Assembly (NCBI GenBank): GCA_028023455.1
Contig: JAQFVV010012535.1
Location: forward strand, 1,182,001 to 1,246,000
Source: Epiperipatus broadwayi
Lineage: Eukaryota; Onychophora; Udeonychophora; Euonychophora; Peripatidae
DNA: 64,000 nucleotides
Direction: 5' to 3'
Of this stretch, positions 48,609 to 59,559 are shown piece after piece. The position numbers were made by a program, and so were the translations under genes. Each line of letters begins with the position of its first letter. Within the stretch, counting starts at the first letter, position 1. The notes below the pieces were generated by a model. It did not search any database and had not been told where the DNA came from. It was given only the letters and a program-made list of their open reading frames with translations.

Positions 48609-48684
48609 GTATTACAAACTTATTCATTTTGAAACATTGTATTTAAAACTTCTATCATGAAGCTGATAAATTTAATGAACCTAT

Positions 48685-48757
48685 TCTCTCTCTCTCCCTC
48701 TGTCTCTCTCTCTTTCTCTCTCTTTCTCCTCTCCCTCTCTCTCTCTCTCTCTTCTTT
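48685..48757. repeat. CT-rich microsatellite
   Basis: (CT)n with CCT and TTT interruptions, an expansion inside the split LTR; the other LTR has only TTCTCTTATTCTCTTT here. Confidence 0.9.
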
Positions 48758-49162
48758 CCAAACATTTTTACAATAAGTTAACAGAGTCTTTTTTTTTCTA
48801 GTTTTGTATAGAATATTTGCTTGGGATAAAATGTAAATGAACCTACATGCCCAGTACTAGAACAAAACCATTTATTTACTCATGGTTTCATAATAAAGAA
48901 GAAAATATTTATTCTTAGTGTACAACTTTTGCTGCTGATTGGGATGTTAGGGTTTAAAGAGCATGCTGTTAATTATTAATATTTATATTTGATATTCACC
49001 TTTAGTATACAATGTGGCTACACATAGCCACAATATATATATTTTTTTAAAAAATGAGGGAAATAAACAGAATAACTGCATAAATGAATGAGTGTAAAAC
49101 AAGGATTATGAATTTAAATTTTTTACTTTTTTTCAATTGGACTATTAAACATTTAAACACTA

Positions 49163-49615
<453 letters not shown>

Positions 49616-49619
49616 CATA

Positions 49620-50330
49620 CTTTCTATTATTGTTTGTTACAGTTCATGTATTGATGTGATGAGAGACTGGACTTAAGGCTCATATATCATAATCCAGTTT
49701 TATTATTTTCACTACTCAAACTTTTATTTTTTATATATTATGTTCATATAAAATAAAAAAATAGATTTAATTTTCTCCTTCCCGCTATAAATTATTATGA
49801 AATAATAAATCCAAAAATAAATTCAACAATTTGTATTTATCTAAATCCAGACTGAAAATCAATTATTTGATGAGATACTAACAACTGTGATGTAATATCT
49901 ATTTGGACAATTATCCCTAGGATACACCTGTTTAAAAGCTGTTCTACTTAAAAATTATAGCCATCCAGCAATTTAAGAATAAAACAAAAACAATTATTAA
50001 AATGAATCTAGATAGTTAAAGCTATCAATGTATATTCAAAACTATAATTTGACTTTTTCTTTTGCATGAATGAAAATAACATTTAAAAGATTTTCAAATA
50101 TATATCTACATAAACTATCTTCTGAATATTCTCTGTTCAAAAAAATAAAAAATTATCAATATTTGCAAATTACTTACATTTTTAGAAGAAGATTGCCTAA
50201 AGTATTAAAGTAACAATGATGTAGCCTTATTTATTAAGTGTAGCAAAACAGGTTCAAGTCATTAGAGATTTTCACATGTTGGAAATTAAAAAAACACTTG
50301 TCTACCACAAATATGATACCATAACTATTA
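49620..50330. other. AT-rich stretch, nothing recognised
   Basis: No coding or repeat signal noticed. Confidence 0.4.
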
Positions 50331-50334
50331 AACT

Positions 50335-50563
50335 GTATAATTCAGTGGCTCTCAACCTTCCTAATACTGTGTCCCTTTTATACAGTTCCTTATGTTGTGG
50401 TGACCCCCAATCTTAAATTTATTTTTGTTGTTACTGTTATGAATTGAAAATATGTATTAATCGAAAATATGTGATTTCCAATGGTCTTAGGCGCCCCCTG
50501 TGAAAGAGTTGTTCAACCCTCAAAGGAGTTGTGACCCACAGATTGAGAACTACTGGTATAATC
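50335..50563 (+). mobile_element. SPIN (Space Invader) hAT MITE with 8-bp target duplication
   Basis: Element 50343-50555, 213 bp, begins CAGTGGCTCTCAACCTTCCT and ends with GATTGAGAACTACTG, whose reverse complement is CAGTAGTTCTCAATC. Internal blocks ACAGTTCCTTATGTTGTGGT, GACCCCCAA, GTTACTGTTATGAATTG, ATGGTCTTAGGCG, CCCCTGTGAAAG and GTTGTGACCCACAG match the SPIN non-autonomous consensus as I know it. The target duplication is GTATAATT (50335-50342) and GTATAATC (50556-50563), one mismatch, fitting nnnTAnnn. SPIN elements are known for horizontal transfer among tetrapods and some invertebrates. Confidence 0.9.
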
Positions 50564-50569
50564 TATTGC

Positions 50570-50960
50570 AAACAAATGTATTCTCTAAATGATTATGTTT
50601 TTTCAATCCCTCAAAACTTCATCTTACTAATTTTGATGTCTTACATAAAAAATATTAAATAATAAAAAATAAAATAATCTTATTGGCAAATAACATTAAT
50701 TTAATTGGCTAGAATATTTTGACTTCTGCTACATGAGAAAATCATGTTGCCATGCAATTGAATTTATGACTAATAAAATCAAAAGAAAATTTTAAGGCAA
50801 AAAAATTATGGTTTAATGTAAATAATGAAGAAATGAATAATAATATGTTAACAAATTCTAAAAGTTTAATAAATATAGATGGTTTTCCCCCCCTCATTTA
50901 AAAGCATATATATATATGAAAATTGTTATTAACATGTTGGTGCATATCTTTCCACTATGA
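50570..50960. other. AT-rich stretch, nothing recognised
   Basis: No coding or repeat signal noticed. Confidence 0.4.
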
Positions 50961-50962
50961 TA

Positions 50963-51135
50963 ATTCTTAAAACAGTACTGTACTAAACTTTTCCACACAA
51001 TAGTGCCATCTAGTGCAAGCCCTAGTAATTAATTACTAGAGTTTGTACTAAGTGACACGTGCATACAAATTTTGCAACTCTTTTAACAGCTTGTGTAAGC
51101 ATAAGAAAAAGTAATCATGTGATAGTTTGATTCTT
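50963..51135 (+). mobile_element. Family P copy H (161 bp)
   Basis: Element 50969-51129 starts AAAACAGTACTGTACTAAAC, has arm remnants (ATAGTGCCATCTAGTGCAAG and inverse) and the tail AACAGCTTGTGTAAGCATAAG then ATCATGTGATAG. ATTCTT at both ends is a weak target duplication (50963-50968, 51130-51135). Confidence 0.65.
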
Positions 51136-51590
51136 CTGAAGATTAACTTAACAAAATAAAAGATAAAATAAAAAATAAATTGACAAAACAAAGTCAAAAG
51201 ATTGAATTGATCTATCAGAAATTTGAAAAGTTATGAGAAATTAAAAAATGTAATTTGTTAGCTGCTTAAGATGTTACATGATGTTTAAGCACTTTTGTGG
51301 TGTCAATTCAGGAGTCTTTGTTAAAGCACTCAAGCAAATTGGAGTATTGTAATTCTATATAGCCATCTCTTTCATCCTGTGTGCAAATTTTGAATAATTA
51401 GTAAAAAACTTTGTTTTAAGTTATTTTTGGCAGGATTATTATATTCAAAGTGATTATATCAAAGGTGACAATGAAGAAATCTCAGGGAAACTGTAGGATC
51501 AACACTCTGTTTCTAAAAATGAAGAACTAAGCCTTTCTATTGTTCCTTCAATCTGAATTCAGTAGTGGCTTCAATCTGAATTCAATAGTG
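51130..51590. other. Intergenic, nothing recognised
   Basis: Contains a 20-bp direct duplication (CTTCAATCTGAATTCA, about 51547 and 51569). No gene seen. Confidence 0.4.
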
Positions 51591-51596
51591 GCTCCC

Positions 51597-51670
51597 ATTC
51601 TATGGAAGAAAACAAGCAAAACTCTCCACACAGTATGTATGATGATCATGTGTTGTTTATTCTATGGAAG
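51597..51670 (+). mobile_element. Minimal family P copy C (50 bp) with exact 12-bp target duplication
   Basis: Only 50 bp (51609-51658): AAAACAAGCAAAACTCTCC, ACACAGTATGTATG, ATGATCATGTGTTGTTT, i.e. the two termini with nothing between. ATTCTATGGAAG is repeated exactly at 51597-51608 and 51659-51670. It defines both family ends at base level. Confidence 0.9.
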
Positions 51671-51898
51671 CATTAACTGATTAGCATCTAATAAACACAC
51701 CTCATTGACTTAAATCTAAACTTCAAATCCTAGATAACTTAAGCTAATAAACATCACATGATTACCATTTCTTATGCTTGCTCATAACTGTTATTAAAAC
51801 AGACAAAACTCTCTATACATATTGCCACTCAGTGAAAGCCAGAGTAATCAATGGATGCCAGAAGGCTTGTGCATAAAATCCCCATCTAGTACCTACTA

Positions 51899-51955
51899 AT
51901 CCAATATCCCCAGCTAGTTTCTGGCTTGTGGCCTTCATCAGTGAGAAGCCTTGGA
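51899..51955 (-). ncRNA. Hammerhead-like motif (copy K, unit 1)
   Basis: Minus strand: ATCCAA, GGC, TTCTCA, CTGATGA, GGC-CACAA-GCC, GAAAC, TAG, CTGGGGATATTGGAT. The T of the GTC triplet is missing, so cleavage is not expected. Confidence 0.5.
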
Positions 51956-52335
51956 TCTGAGAGCACTGCACCTAGATCTTAGAATCTAATGCAACCCTCC
52001 AGATGTCCCCTTTTATCTCTACTTAACTACAAAACTAGTAACACCATAATATTTTCAATTCAGGCTCATTAGCTTATATAGTCATATAGGTCTTAACTCA
52101 GTTCAGTACCTATACATTTTGGTGTTTTTGGTTCTTTAACAACCATAGCCACCACTATCCTATTAGGCAGGATTGGTTTTAAACCAATAAACATCACATG
52201 ATCATCATTTTTGTTCTTACTCATAACTTATTAAAACAGGCAAAACTCTCAATATGTATTGCCACTCAATGCAAGCCAGAGTAATTGGTGGGTGCCAGAA
52301 GGCTTGTGCATAAAATCCCCATCTAGTACCTATTC

Positions 52336-52394
52336 ATCCAATATCCCCAGACTAGTTTCTGGATTATGGCCTTCATCAGTGAGGAACCTTGGAT
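52336..52394 (-). ncRNA. Hammerhead ribozyme-like motif (copy K, unit 2), all core bases present
   Basis: Minus strand: ATCCAA, GGT, TCCTCA, CTGATGA, GGC-CATAA-TCC, GAAAC, TA, GTC, TGGGGA, TA, TTGGAT. Stem I has 6+6 perfect pairs (one G-U) around the internal loop. Stem II has one changed pair. Confidence 0.6.
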
Positions 52395-52490
52395 CTGAGA
52401 GCATTGCACCTAGATCTTAGTTAAATAGAGATAAAAGGTGGCTGCTGGAGGATTGGATTAGATCCTAAGATCTAGATGCAGTGCTCTCAT

Positions 52491-52548
52491 ATCCAAGCAC
52501 CTCACTGACAAAGGCCACAAGCCAGAAACTAGTCTGGGGATATTGGAT
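52491..52548 (+). ncRNA. Hammerhead-like motif (copy K, right arm), core mutated
   Basis: Plus strand: ATCCAA, GCAC, CTCA, CTGACAA (two core changes), GGC-CACAA-GCC, GAAAC, TA, GTC, TGGGGA, TA, TTGGAT. The stems are kept; activity is not expected. Confidence 0.5.
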
Positions 52549-52669
52549 GAGTAGGTACTCATGGTGATTTTATGCCCGAGCCTTCTGGAATCCATTGATT
52601 CCTCTGGCTTGCACTGAGTGGCCATATATAGAGAGAGTTTTGCCTGTTTTTCCCCTAGATAATTTGAAA

Positions 52670-54378
52670 GATGCAAATAGGTTTAGTATTTTAAATCATC
52701 CTAGTCAAACAGGTGAACCATCTAACTAAGTAAATTTGGTTACTATGCAATTTTCTATTAGAAAAAAGTAAACTTTTAAGAAAAATGTCAAATAGCATAT
52801 ATTTTAACAATGGCTACAATGTAAAAAAAATCCTTTTAATTAGTATGAGGGAAGGGGAAAGCAGCAAAAATATATAATTTCAAAATTCAGAGTTTTCTGA
52901 GAGTTGTGAGATTCATTAAGGATGACTGCATAAACTGAAACATATATTAGATTTAAAAAATTGATTTTATGTTTAATGTTATTTTTATGTGTGCCATTAT
53001 TTACACATGTAATGTTGATTTTTCCCTTTGTTTGTATTTGTAATTCAAATTTGCTTATGTTTCTTTGTCTGAAGAGAGCTATGATTATGGTGAACTTCAC
53101 TGAAAGTGCACTCAGCTCTAGGTTATAAGGAAGAAAAAAAGCATTTCATTTGTAGATGATTAAGAGTATGCAAATTTTAATTACATATGTAAAGGCATTT
53201 AAACTTAGAATCAGAAGCAGATTTCTATTCTACTGCCATCTACATTAAGTTCCTATAATCAGTGATTTCTCAATGTTTGTGTATTTTAATAATTTTTATC
53301 CTGGATCAGTTTTTGGCTTTTGATTCAAATTGTATCATCTGGAACTACCTTTAATTTTTTTCTATTATTGAGCTAAAAATCTCTGAAGTTCCAACAACTT
53401 TGTAACAAATTTGAATTGTTATTTCTTTAAGCTATCAATAAACACATAAAATAATCGCAATTGAGCATGATAGTTATAGCAAATGCCTATCTAATTGATG
53501 GTTTTTTTTATTATTCTATAATGAAAAAATAAATTCAATAATATATTAATGTAAAAATTTTTTAGCAATGTAAAATATTGAGGCTGAATATTCATCAGTC
53601 CTATATCTATGCACCTTCAAAATACAGAGACAGAAGCTTATCTTGTATCTAAGGTCACCATCTTTTTTATAATTTTATCTATTAATCATATATTTACAAA
53701 ATTAAATTCTATGCCTTGTAATAATCACTAATTACAACTATTCCAAATAAGTTTCATCAAATAATAGTCAAGTATTATCTCTAATATGATTACATTTTTA
53801 TTTATTTGAATCCAGTGAACAGTTCAAATAATATAACGAAATGGGTTTCTGGATTAAAGTTCAGTTGTAATATTTGATGTTTGGATGTCATATCATATAA
53901 CTTCTCATACAACTAATTGATTACTATTTTTATTGCACATTGTGACACATTGGAAAAAAATGAACTCAAGAACTAAAAATTCCCAGGTTGAAGCTCAGCT
54001 TTTAATTTTAATTTTCAGACATTACATGACTAACTTTCTGACCAAGTGCTCATTTGATTACTTTATTTATTAAAGCACTATAGAAACTTTATTTTTCAAA
54101 TAATTTAATAAAGTGCCAAGGTCAAACAATTTCTGAATGAGAATTTAATGATCCTCTACTCCACTTCAAAATTTTTAAGCAATGTAAACAGTGCTTTTCC
54201 CTTGAAGACTATTTTTTTTACCAAATTTACAAACTTAGGTATGCTGATATAATAATATTAAGTTTTTATGGGGGAAAAAGAGTCACAGTGGAATTAAAAA
54301 ACTGATCATGAAGTTATTTTTTAATAATATTAAAAAAATTCCATCGTCAGATAAGTTTTTAGTGATTTGATTGAAAAG
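52670..54378. other. AT-rich region without recognisable genes
   Basis: Short open frames only (for example minus 52840-53100, no similarity). Nothing recognised. Confidence 0.4.
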
Positions 54379-54381
54379 AGA

Positions 54382-54668
54382 AATATATTAAACCATTAAA
54401 CATCACATGATTACTATTTCTTATGTTTACACATATTGTTAAAATAGAGACAAAACTCTTCATACAATAATACCACTCAGCGCAATCCAGAGTAACCAAT
54501 TTATGCAAAAAGTCACCAGCTAGTGACTAGTCTGGGAATACTGGATGAATTAGCAATAGATAGTGATTTTATGCACAAACCTTATTTGCATCCATTGATT
54601 ATTCTGGCTTTCACTGGGTGACACAATTGTATGGAGAGTTTTGCGTTTGTTTTAGTGCAATATATTAA
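54382..54668 (-). mobile_element. Family P copy I (267 bp), target duplication AATATATTAA
   Basis: Element 54392-54658: the left end CCATTAAACATCACATGATT is the tail, with arms around TTTTATGCACAAACC, and the right end is ATGGAGAGTTTTGCGTTTG. AATATATTAA occurs at 54382-54391 and 54659-54668. The hammerhead segment is truncated to ACTAGTCTGGGAATACTGG. Confidence 0.75.
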
Positions 54669-54671
54669 TGG

Positions 54672-55450
54672 TTAACATGAAAAGGACAATTCATTTTGAG
54701 AATGGAAAATAGAATAACATCTGTTTGATAATAAAACTAATCAATAGATTTAGTTTTTTTTTTTTTTTGATTTTTCATGAATATGAAATAATCAAACTTG
54801 AATAAAGCCTTCTACTTCTTTTCCGATGTATTAATGCGCTGATCTTATTACTGCATCATATTCAGTGTGGTTTTATGCTACACATATAATAATCTGGAAA
54901 TGCTAACAGGCATTAATTTTTAAAGACACAGAAATAAATAATATTAAATAAGCTTTTATTAGAAGTTTTAGATCTGCATTCACATTCATACACTCACGCT
55001 ATGAACACATACACACACGCAAGATGTAAAAGAAAGTTAACATCTAAAAAATTAAAAACAAAAAAAAACGAGAAATAGAAATACAAATTTTTGGGAAAAC
55101 GTTTTTTAGCCAGTTACAAAACCATATCTGATTTGTGCCAGATTCAAATATTTTTTTATTGGTAAATTAAAAATATTAATGAAATCCAGATTGTTAAGAA
55201 AAGTATTATTATAAGTCATTCTGATCAAAATTTTATGATTAATGAGTAAGTTCTACAAGATTTCTATTATTATTGTCTATTTTAGTTAAATATTTAAATA
55301 TATAGTATATACAATAGTTGTCAAAAGAGCACAGATAAATAGTAATTAATTAATAGAAAAAATATATTACTAATACATATTTATTTTGATAATTAAGTGT
55401 GCTCAGCATAATACATTATACATATATATTGTCATGGAACACAGGTTTGA
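54672..55450. other. AT-rich stretch, nothing recognised
   Basis: No coding or repeat signal noticed; an oligo-T run is near 54756-54768. Confidence 0.4.
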
Positions 55451-55456
55451 ACTAAG

Positions 55457-56108
55457 ATCCAAAAATATATCGCATGATCATCATTTCTTATGCTTGCTCA
55501 TAACTGTTATTAAAACAGACAAAACTTTTCATACAGTAGAGTCACTCAGTGCAAGCCAGAGTAATCAATGGATTCCAGAAAGCTTGTGCATAAAATCCCT
55601 ATCTAGTACCTACTCATCCAATATTCCCAGAGTAGTTTTTAGCTTGTGGCTTTCATCAGTGAGAAGCCTTGGATCTGAGAGCACTGCACCTAGATCTTAG
55701 GATTTAATCCTGCCTAATTGGATAGTGGTGGCTATGGTTATTAAAGAATCAAGGACACCAAAATGTATGAGTATAGAACTGAATTCAGACCTATATAACT
55801 ACATAAGCTAATGAGCTTGGATTGAAAATATTATTGTGTTGTCAATTTTTTTCCTCATAGTTTTGTAGTTAAAATAGAGATAAAAATTAACTGCTGGAGG
55901 GTTGCATTAGATCCTAAGATCTAGATGCAGTGCTCTCAGATACAAGGCTCCTCTGATGAAAACCACAAAACTAGTCTGCGGATATTAGATGAGTAAGCAC
56001 TAGATAGGGATTTTATGCACAAGCATTCTGGCATCCATTGCTTAATCCAGCTTACACTGAGTGGCCTTACTGTATGGAGAGTTTTGCCTGTTTTAATCCA
56101 AAGATATA
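55457..56108 (-). mobile_element. Family P copy J (626 bp) with 13-bp target duplication
   Basis: Element 55470-56095, tail at left (GCATGATCATCATTTC), two ~280-bp inverted arms and a centre at about 55700-55860, ending GGAGAGTTTTGCCTGTTTTA. ATCCAAAAATATA (55457-55469) and ATCCAAAGATATA (56096-56108) differ at one base. Confidence 0.85.
55616..55674 (-). ncRNA. Hammerhead-like motif (copy J), core mutated
   Basis: Minus strand: ATCCAA, GGC, TTCTCA, CTGATGA, AGC-CACAA-GCT, then AAAAC where GAAAC is required, TA, CTC, TGGGAATATTGGAT. The G-to-A change in the GAA core and the altered cleavage triplet predict inactivity. Confidence 0.5.
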
Positions 56109-56109
56109 C

Positions 56110-57780
56110 AAAATGAGATGTTTGGATTCAAATAAATATTAAATATAGTGAAAGTTGAATGGTTGATAAAATTTGAATAAAATAATTCAAATATATAATA
56201 ATATTAACCAATTGATGATAATGATAATAATTTAAATATACAAGTCCTCTCAAAAGTATTTTATTTGTTTTTCAGTTTCAGTAAAATAAAAGATGAGACT
56301 CTCAGGCACCAAACCTAGCTAGAAAATTTACTTTTGGACAACTTATTAATGTATAATTATCATTTACAAAATATTACTGCATGACCTCCAATGGACTACA
56401 TGATCTCTCAGGATTATGGATATTATTAGCATATTGGATATCAAAAGCATTATGTTTGGAATAGATTTGAAAAACAAACACAAACTAAATGGATTAATAA
56501 AAAAAATAACAATTTATTAATAATGAATATATCAAACTATTGTGTATATACTCACAACTATTAAAACATATACAAATTATTAAATATAAAAATAAAAGGT
56601 GTTTTAGTAAGTTTAAGTTTAATAAGTTAAAATATCTATAATGATAAGATCTTATTAGCACATGAAATATTTAGACAATTCCAAACTATGGTTTTCTGTA
56701 GTTATCAGTCTTTTAATATATTTATGGTTATCCTCATTAATTCCTCCAAAGATAGTAGTTATTCTGCTTGAGCATTGGCGATGTTAAAGAGTAAGTACAG
56801 CAGCATTGGTGATCCATAAGGTATAATATTAGTAGATCAGTGAATAGTTTTTATGGCATTGTCCATGTATTCTTTTATGACATTATTACAGCAGTCACTG
56901 GCTGGTTTTCACAAACTTTCAGCATTCGATTCTGGATCTGACTGAATTTGTTAGGTATTTGGTGTGGATTTTGTTGGTTATCCACGCATAATAGATAGTC
57001 TTCTCCTAGATAAAATTATCATACTAGATGTTATAATTGGAGCAATGGAAAATATTTTAAGAACAATCAACCTATGCAGCTATTCATGTTAAAGTGGGAA
57101 ACAATTTTAATCATCAGTTTCTTTCCTCAGCATTGGATCATTGCAACCTGTCTTTTAACTAGACTTGACTGGCTGGCCTGAACTGAAATAAATGGAATGA
57201 AAGTTTCTTGTTTTAGACCTATTTACATCTATTTGATTTTGTTCAAACAACATGTTTTCACCCAATATACACATTACCATCTACTTAAGATCTGGTCTTT
57301 GCCTCATTACAACATGTTTTTGGAAAACATGTTGTATACCCAAATTTACAGATATTATGTTGTGGTTTAATATATAGACAAATGAAGAAAGAAAAAATAA
57401 TAATTTTTTTATCTCTCTTTCTTTGTCAACATTCATTAACATAAAAAAAAAATTCATTGCCGTCCTTTAAATATAGCTCAGTAATTTACTTACATCCATT
57501 AACTCATACTTTTAAATAATATTTTCAGATCTTCCATTAGATTTACTTTAAGAATTGATAAGTTGTTTAAATAAAACTTCCATCTGAAAGACAGATTAAA
57601 TTGAGTTTGAAATGCTTTATATTTTTGGAAATTACACATTTCAAAACCTTGTGTGCATCAAAACCATTTTTTTTTCTATTACAGTAAAATTCATCATTAG
57701 GTTTCTCACATATTATAATGTAAATACTTAATAATAAGACCAATGCATAAACTAATTTTTCTTTTAATTTTGGTACTCAT
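56110..57780. other. AT-rich region without recognisable genes
   Basis: A less AT-rich block lies at 56750-57190, content not identified. Nothing recognised. Confidence 0.35.
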
Positions 57781-57793
57781 CTTATAGCTAAAG

Positions 57794-57988
57794 ATGCTGC
57801 TCTATGGCACCGTTTTCGTGCTAAAACACAAAAATGCTGTTTCCGCTGACACGTTCAAACCTGCGTTTTCTATAATACAACTTTTTTGTTGTGTTACAGA
57901 ATGCAGGCCACTATGTCGCATCGCAGTACAGCATGTATGTTGCATCGCAGCAAATACATTTTCCGAATTTGCACAGTTTATAAAATAG
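57794..57988 (+). other. Small open frame in a locally GC-richer patch, function unknown
   Basis: 64 codons from ATG to TAG, cysteine-rich in the middle (FCCVTECRPLCRIA, HVCCIAA), with a repeated TGTCGCATCGCAG / TGTTGCATCGCAG motif in the DNA. It stands out in base composition from its AT-rich flanks. I do not recognise a family, and no splice or upstream signal supports it as a gene. Confidence 0.2.
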
Positions 57989-57989
57989 T

Positions 57990-58426
57990 TACGGCTTGAT
58001 GAGAGAGTTTGTATTTGAATTGGTTAAAGTATTGAAATGTTCAGATTTTTTAAAGTAATAATTGTAAGACTTATTACAACATACTGTATTGAAGTTTTAA
58101 TTGGTAAAATGTTAAATATCTATGTTTTTAGTGAGTTGCAATTAGATAACGTGTCAAGTAATGTACTGTTCATAACATTCCATGAAACAACTACCATGTG
58201 TACATTTTTGAAGTAAAAAAGAGCGGTACCAAAAAATATCCAGTAAGAAAAGTACAAATATACACGATTTTTTGTAAATTTCATAAAAAAATTATAAACA
58301 TGTTTAATAAGTAAAGAAGACATTTATATGTGTTTATTATTGTTTAAAAAAGTTTGAGTTTCTTTATTTTGTCCGAGTACGGTTACGATTTTGAATTTTT
58401 TTATTTTAGCATTACAAACAACAGAA
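57990..58426. other. Intergenic, nothing recognised
   Basis: AT-rich. Directly upstream of the telomere-like array. Confidence 0.4.
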
Positions 58427-58540
58427 CCCTAACCCTAAAACTAACCCTAACCCTAAAACTAACCCTAACCCTAAACCTAACCCTAAAACTAACCCTAAAC
58501 CTAAACCTAACCCTAAAACTAACCCTAAACCTAACAGTAA
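58427..58540 (-). repeat. Interstitial telomere-like array, 19 phased hexamers
   Basis: Nineteen 6-bp units in perfect phase: CCCTAA interspersed with AACTAA and ACCTAA (TTAGGG, TTAGTT and TTAGGT on the other strand), the last unit being CAGTAA. No indels. The open frame across it (TLTLKL repeats) is an artefact. Confidence 0.9.
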
Positions 58541-58715
58541 CAACTTTTACTTTTTATTGTCATTCTATTTGAAGTAAAAAATAACCGTAATATCTCTTTG
58601 TCTGTAAAAAAAAAAAAAAAGTAAAACAAAGACTAAAAAAATAAAAAATAGACTAAGAAATTTTACTTTTTATTATGATTATTATTTTTTAGTTAAACAA
58701 CAACAACAAAAAAAA

Positions 58716-58850
58716 GTCGTAACACAAGTAAAAAAATATCCGATAGAAAATTGATAAAAAAAAAAGCCGTAACACAAGTAAAAAAATATCCGATAGAAAA
58801 TTGATAAAAAAAAGCCATAACACAATTAAAAAAATACATGATAGAAAAAA
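58716..58850. repeat. Tandem repeat, ~50-bp unit, three copies
   Basis: Units start GTCGTAACACAAGTA (58716), GCCGTAACACAAGTA (58766) and GCCATAACACAATTA (58814). Each continues with an A-run, TATCCGATAGAAAATTGAT or a variant. The first two are nearly identical. Confidence 0.85.
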
Positions 58851-58979
58851 CACGAATCAAATTGTAATTTGTTGATTTTATTTTACATTTATTATTATCA
58901 TTTAAATTGTATACATTAATAAAAAATAATATTTATAAAAGACGATTTTGTTTTGTTTTTATTTTCACATTACAAAAAA

Positions 58980-59330
58980 ACACAGCAAAATTATTATAAT
59001 CAACGGCCCGGGAATGGTCATATATTATAGTTTTAGCTTGAAAATGGCGCCATTGAACGGCATCTTTATCTATAAGACAAGCACCTTAATTTTTTAGATA
59101 GTCAAGTATTTATTAAACTTTTTTTTCATGCAGCTTTGTAATATAACCACATTAGGGCTTCTCTCAATTTTATTATAGAAATAATGGTTTTAAATCTCAT
59201 CACACACATTCTTATGATTTGAGAAAAAAGAAGCTCTGAGGAAGGTGCTTGATATTGTACTGAAACACAGCTATTTAGCTATTATATATTTATTCATAGA
59301 AGCTTCTGAAAATGATACTATGAGTATATA
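58980..59330. other. Less AT-rich patch with a palindromic-looking LINE/SINE-tail motif
   Basis: Contains GGCCCGGGAATGG (about 59005) and AATGGCGCCATTGAACG (about 59042). At 59236-59270 is CTGAGGAAGGTGCTTGAT followed by TACTGAAACACAG, like the CTGA(G/A)GAAGG...GAAAC ends of some dispersed repeats. No gene seen. Confidence 0.25.
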
Positions 59331-59351
59331 TATATATATATATATATATAT
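59327..59351. repeat. (TA)n microsatellite
   Basis: About 12 TA units. Confidence 0.9.
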
Positions 59352-59559
59352 TCTAACCTGGTCTTGTGCATTCTCACTTCAGAATAGTATATGATATAAA
59401 ATAAAACGGGTTCTACCTCAATAAATAATTAATAAATAAAATATTCAGCATTAAAATTAAAATATTTCACTAGCTCAAATTTAAAATACGAATAAGGTTC
59501 AGTTTATAAAAATAAATTAAATAAATATTTAATATTTTCATGAGACTTGAAGTGAAAAT

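Larger units (their letters stand above)
42970..48613 (-). mobile_element. Nested Ty3/gypsy retrotransposon (5.6 kb) with both LTRs
   Basis: Element 42975-48608 with LTRs at 42975-43693 and 47866-48608. The target duplication is GTACT (42970-42974) and GTATT (48609-48613), one mismatch. On the minus strand the LTR begins TGTCATAACTTACC and ends AACACATCA (TG...CA). The 3' LTR is preceded by GGGGGAGGGAA, a polypurine tract (43694-43704). No standard TGG primer site was seen next to the 5' LTR. Confidence 0.9.
41445..49032 (-). repeat. 5' LTR of the gag-only element, split by a nested gypsy element
   Basis: The LTR runs 41445-42974 and continues 48614-49032 (about 1.95 kb without the insert), ending GTGGCTACACATAGCCACA at 49032, followed by ATATA. 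ATATA also precedes the other LTR, giving a possible 5-bp target duplication in a simple-sequence context. The sequence joins cleanly across the insert by comparison with the other LTR (TTAGAACTACAAAC there). A CT-rich microsatellite has expanded at 48685-48757. Confidence 0.75.
51729..52665 (-). mobile_element. Dimeric family P copy K (913 bp) within one target duplication
   Basis: Element 51741-52653. A first unit starts at 51741 (tail, left arm, centre to about 52170). Before any right arm a second unit starts (AAACCAATAAACATCACATG at about 52187) and runs through both arms to TTTTGCCTGTTTTTCCC. CCTAGATAACTT (51729-51740) and CCTAGATAATTT (52654-52665) flank the whole. No duplication lies at the inner junction, so the two units were inserted together. 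Confidence 0.8.

Noticed and set aside
55386-55700. 104-codon plus-strand frame with SASQSNQWIPESL-like sequence, also seen in parts at 31240-31449 and 52458-52676
   Set aside because: These are translations of family P arms; the repeat is palindromic and non-coding, and the frames are not conserved among copies.
58354-58572. Open frame with TLTLKL repeats
   Set aside because: Translation of the hexameric telomere-like array.
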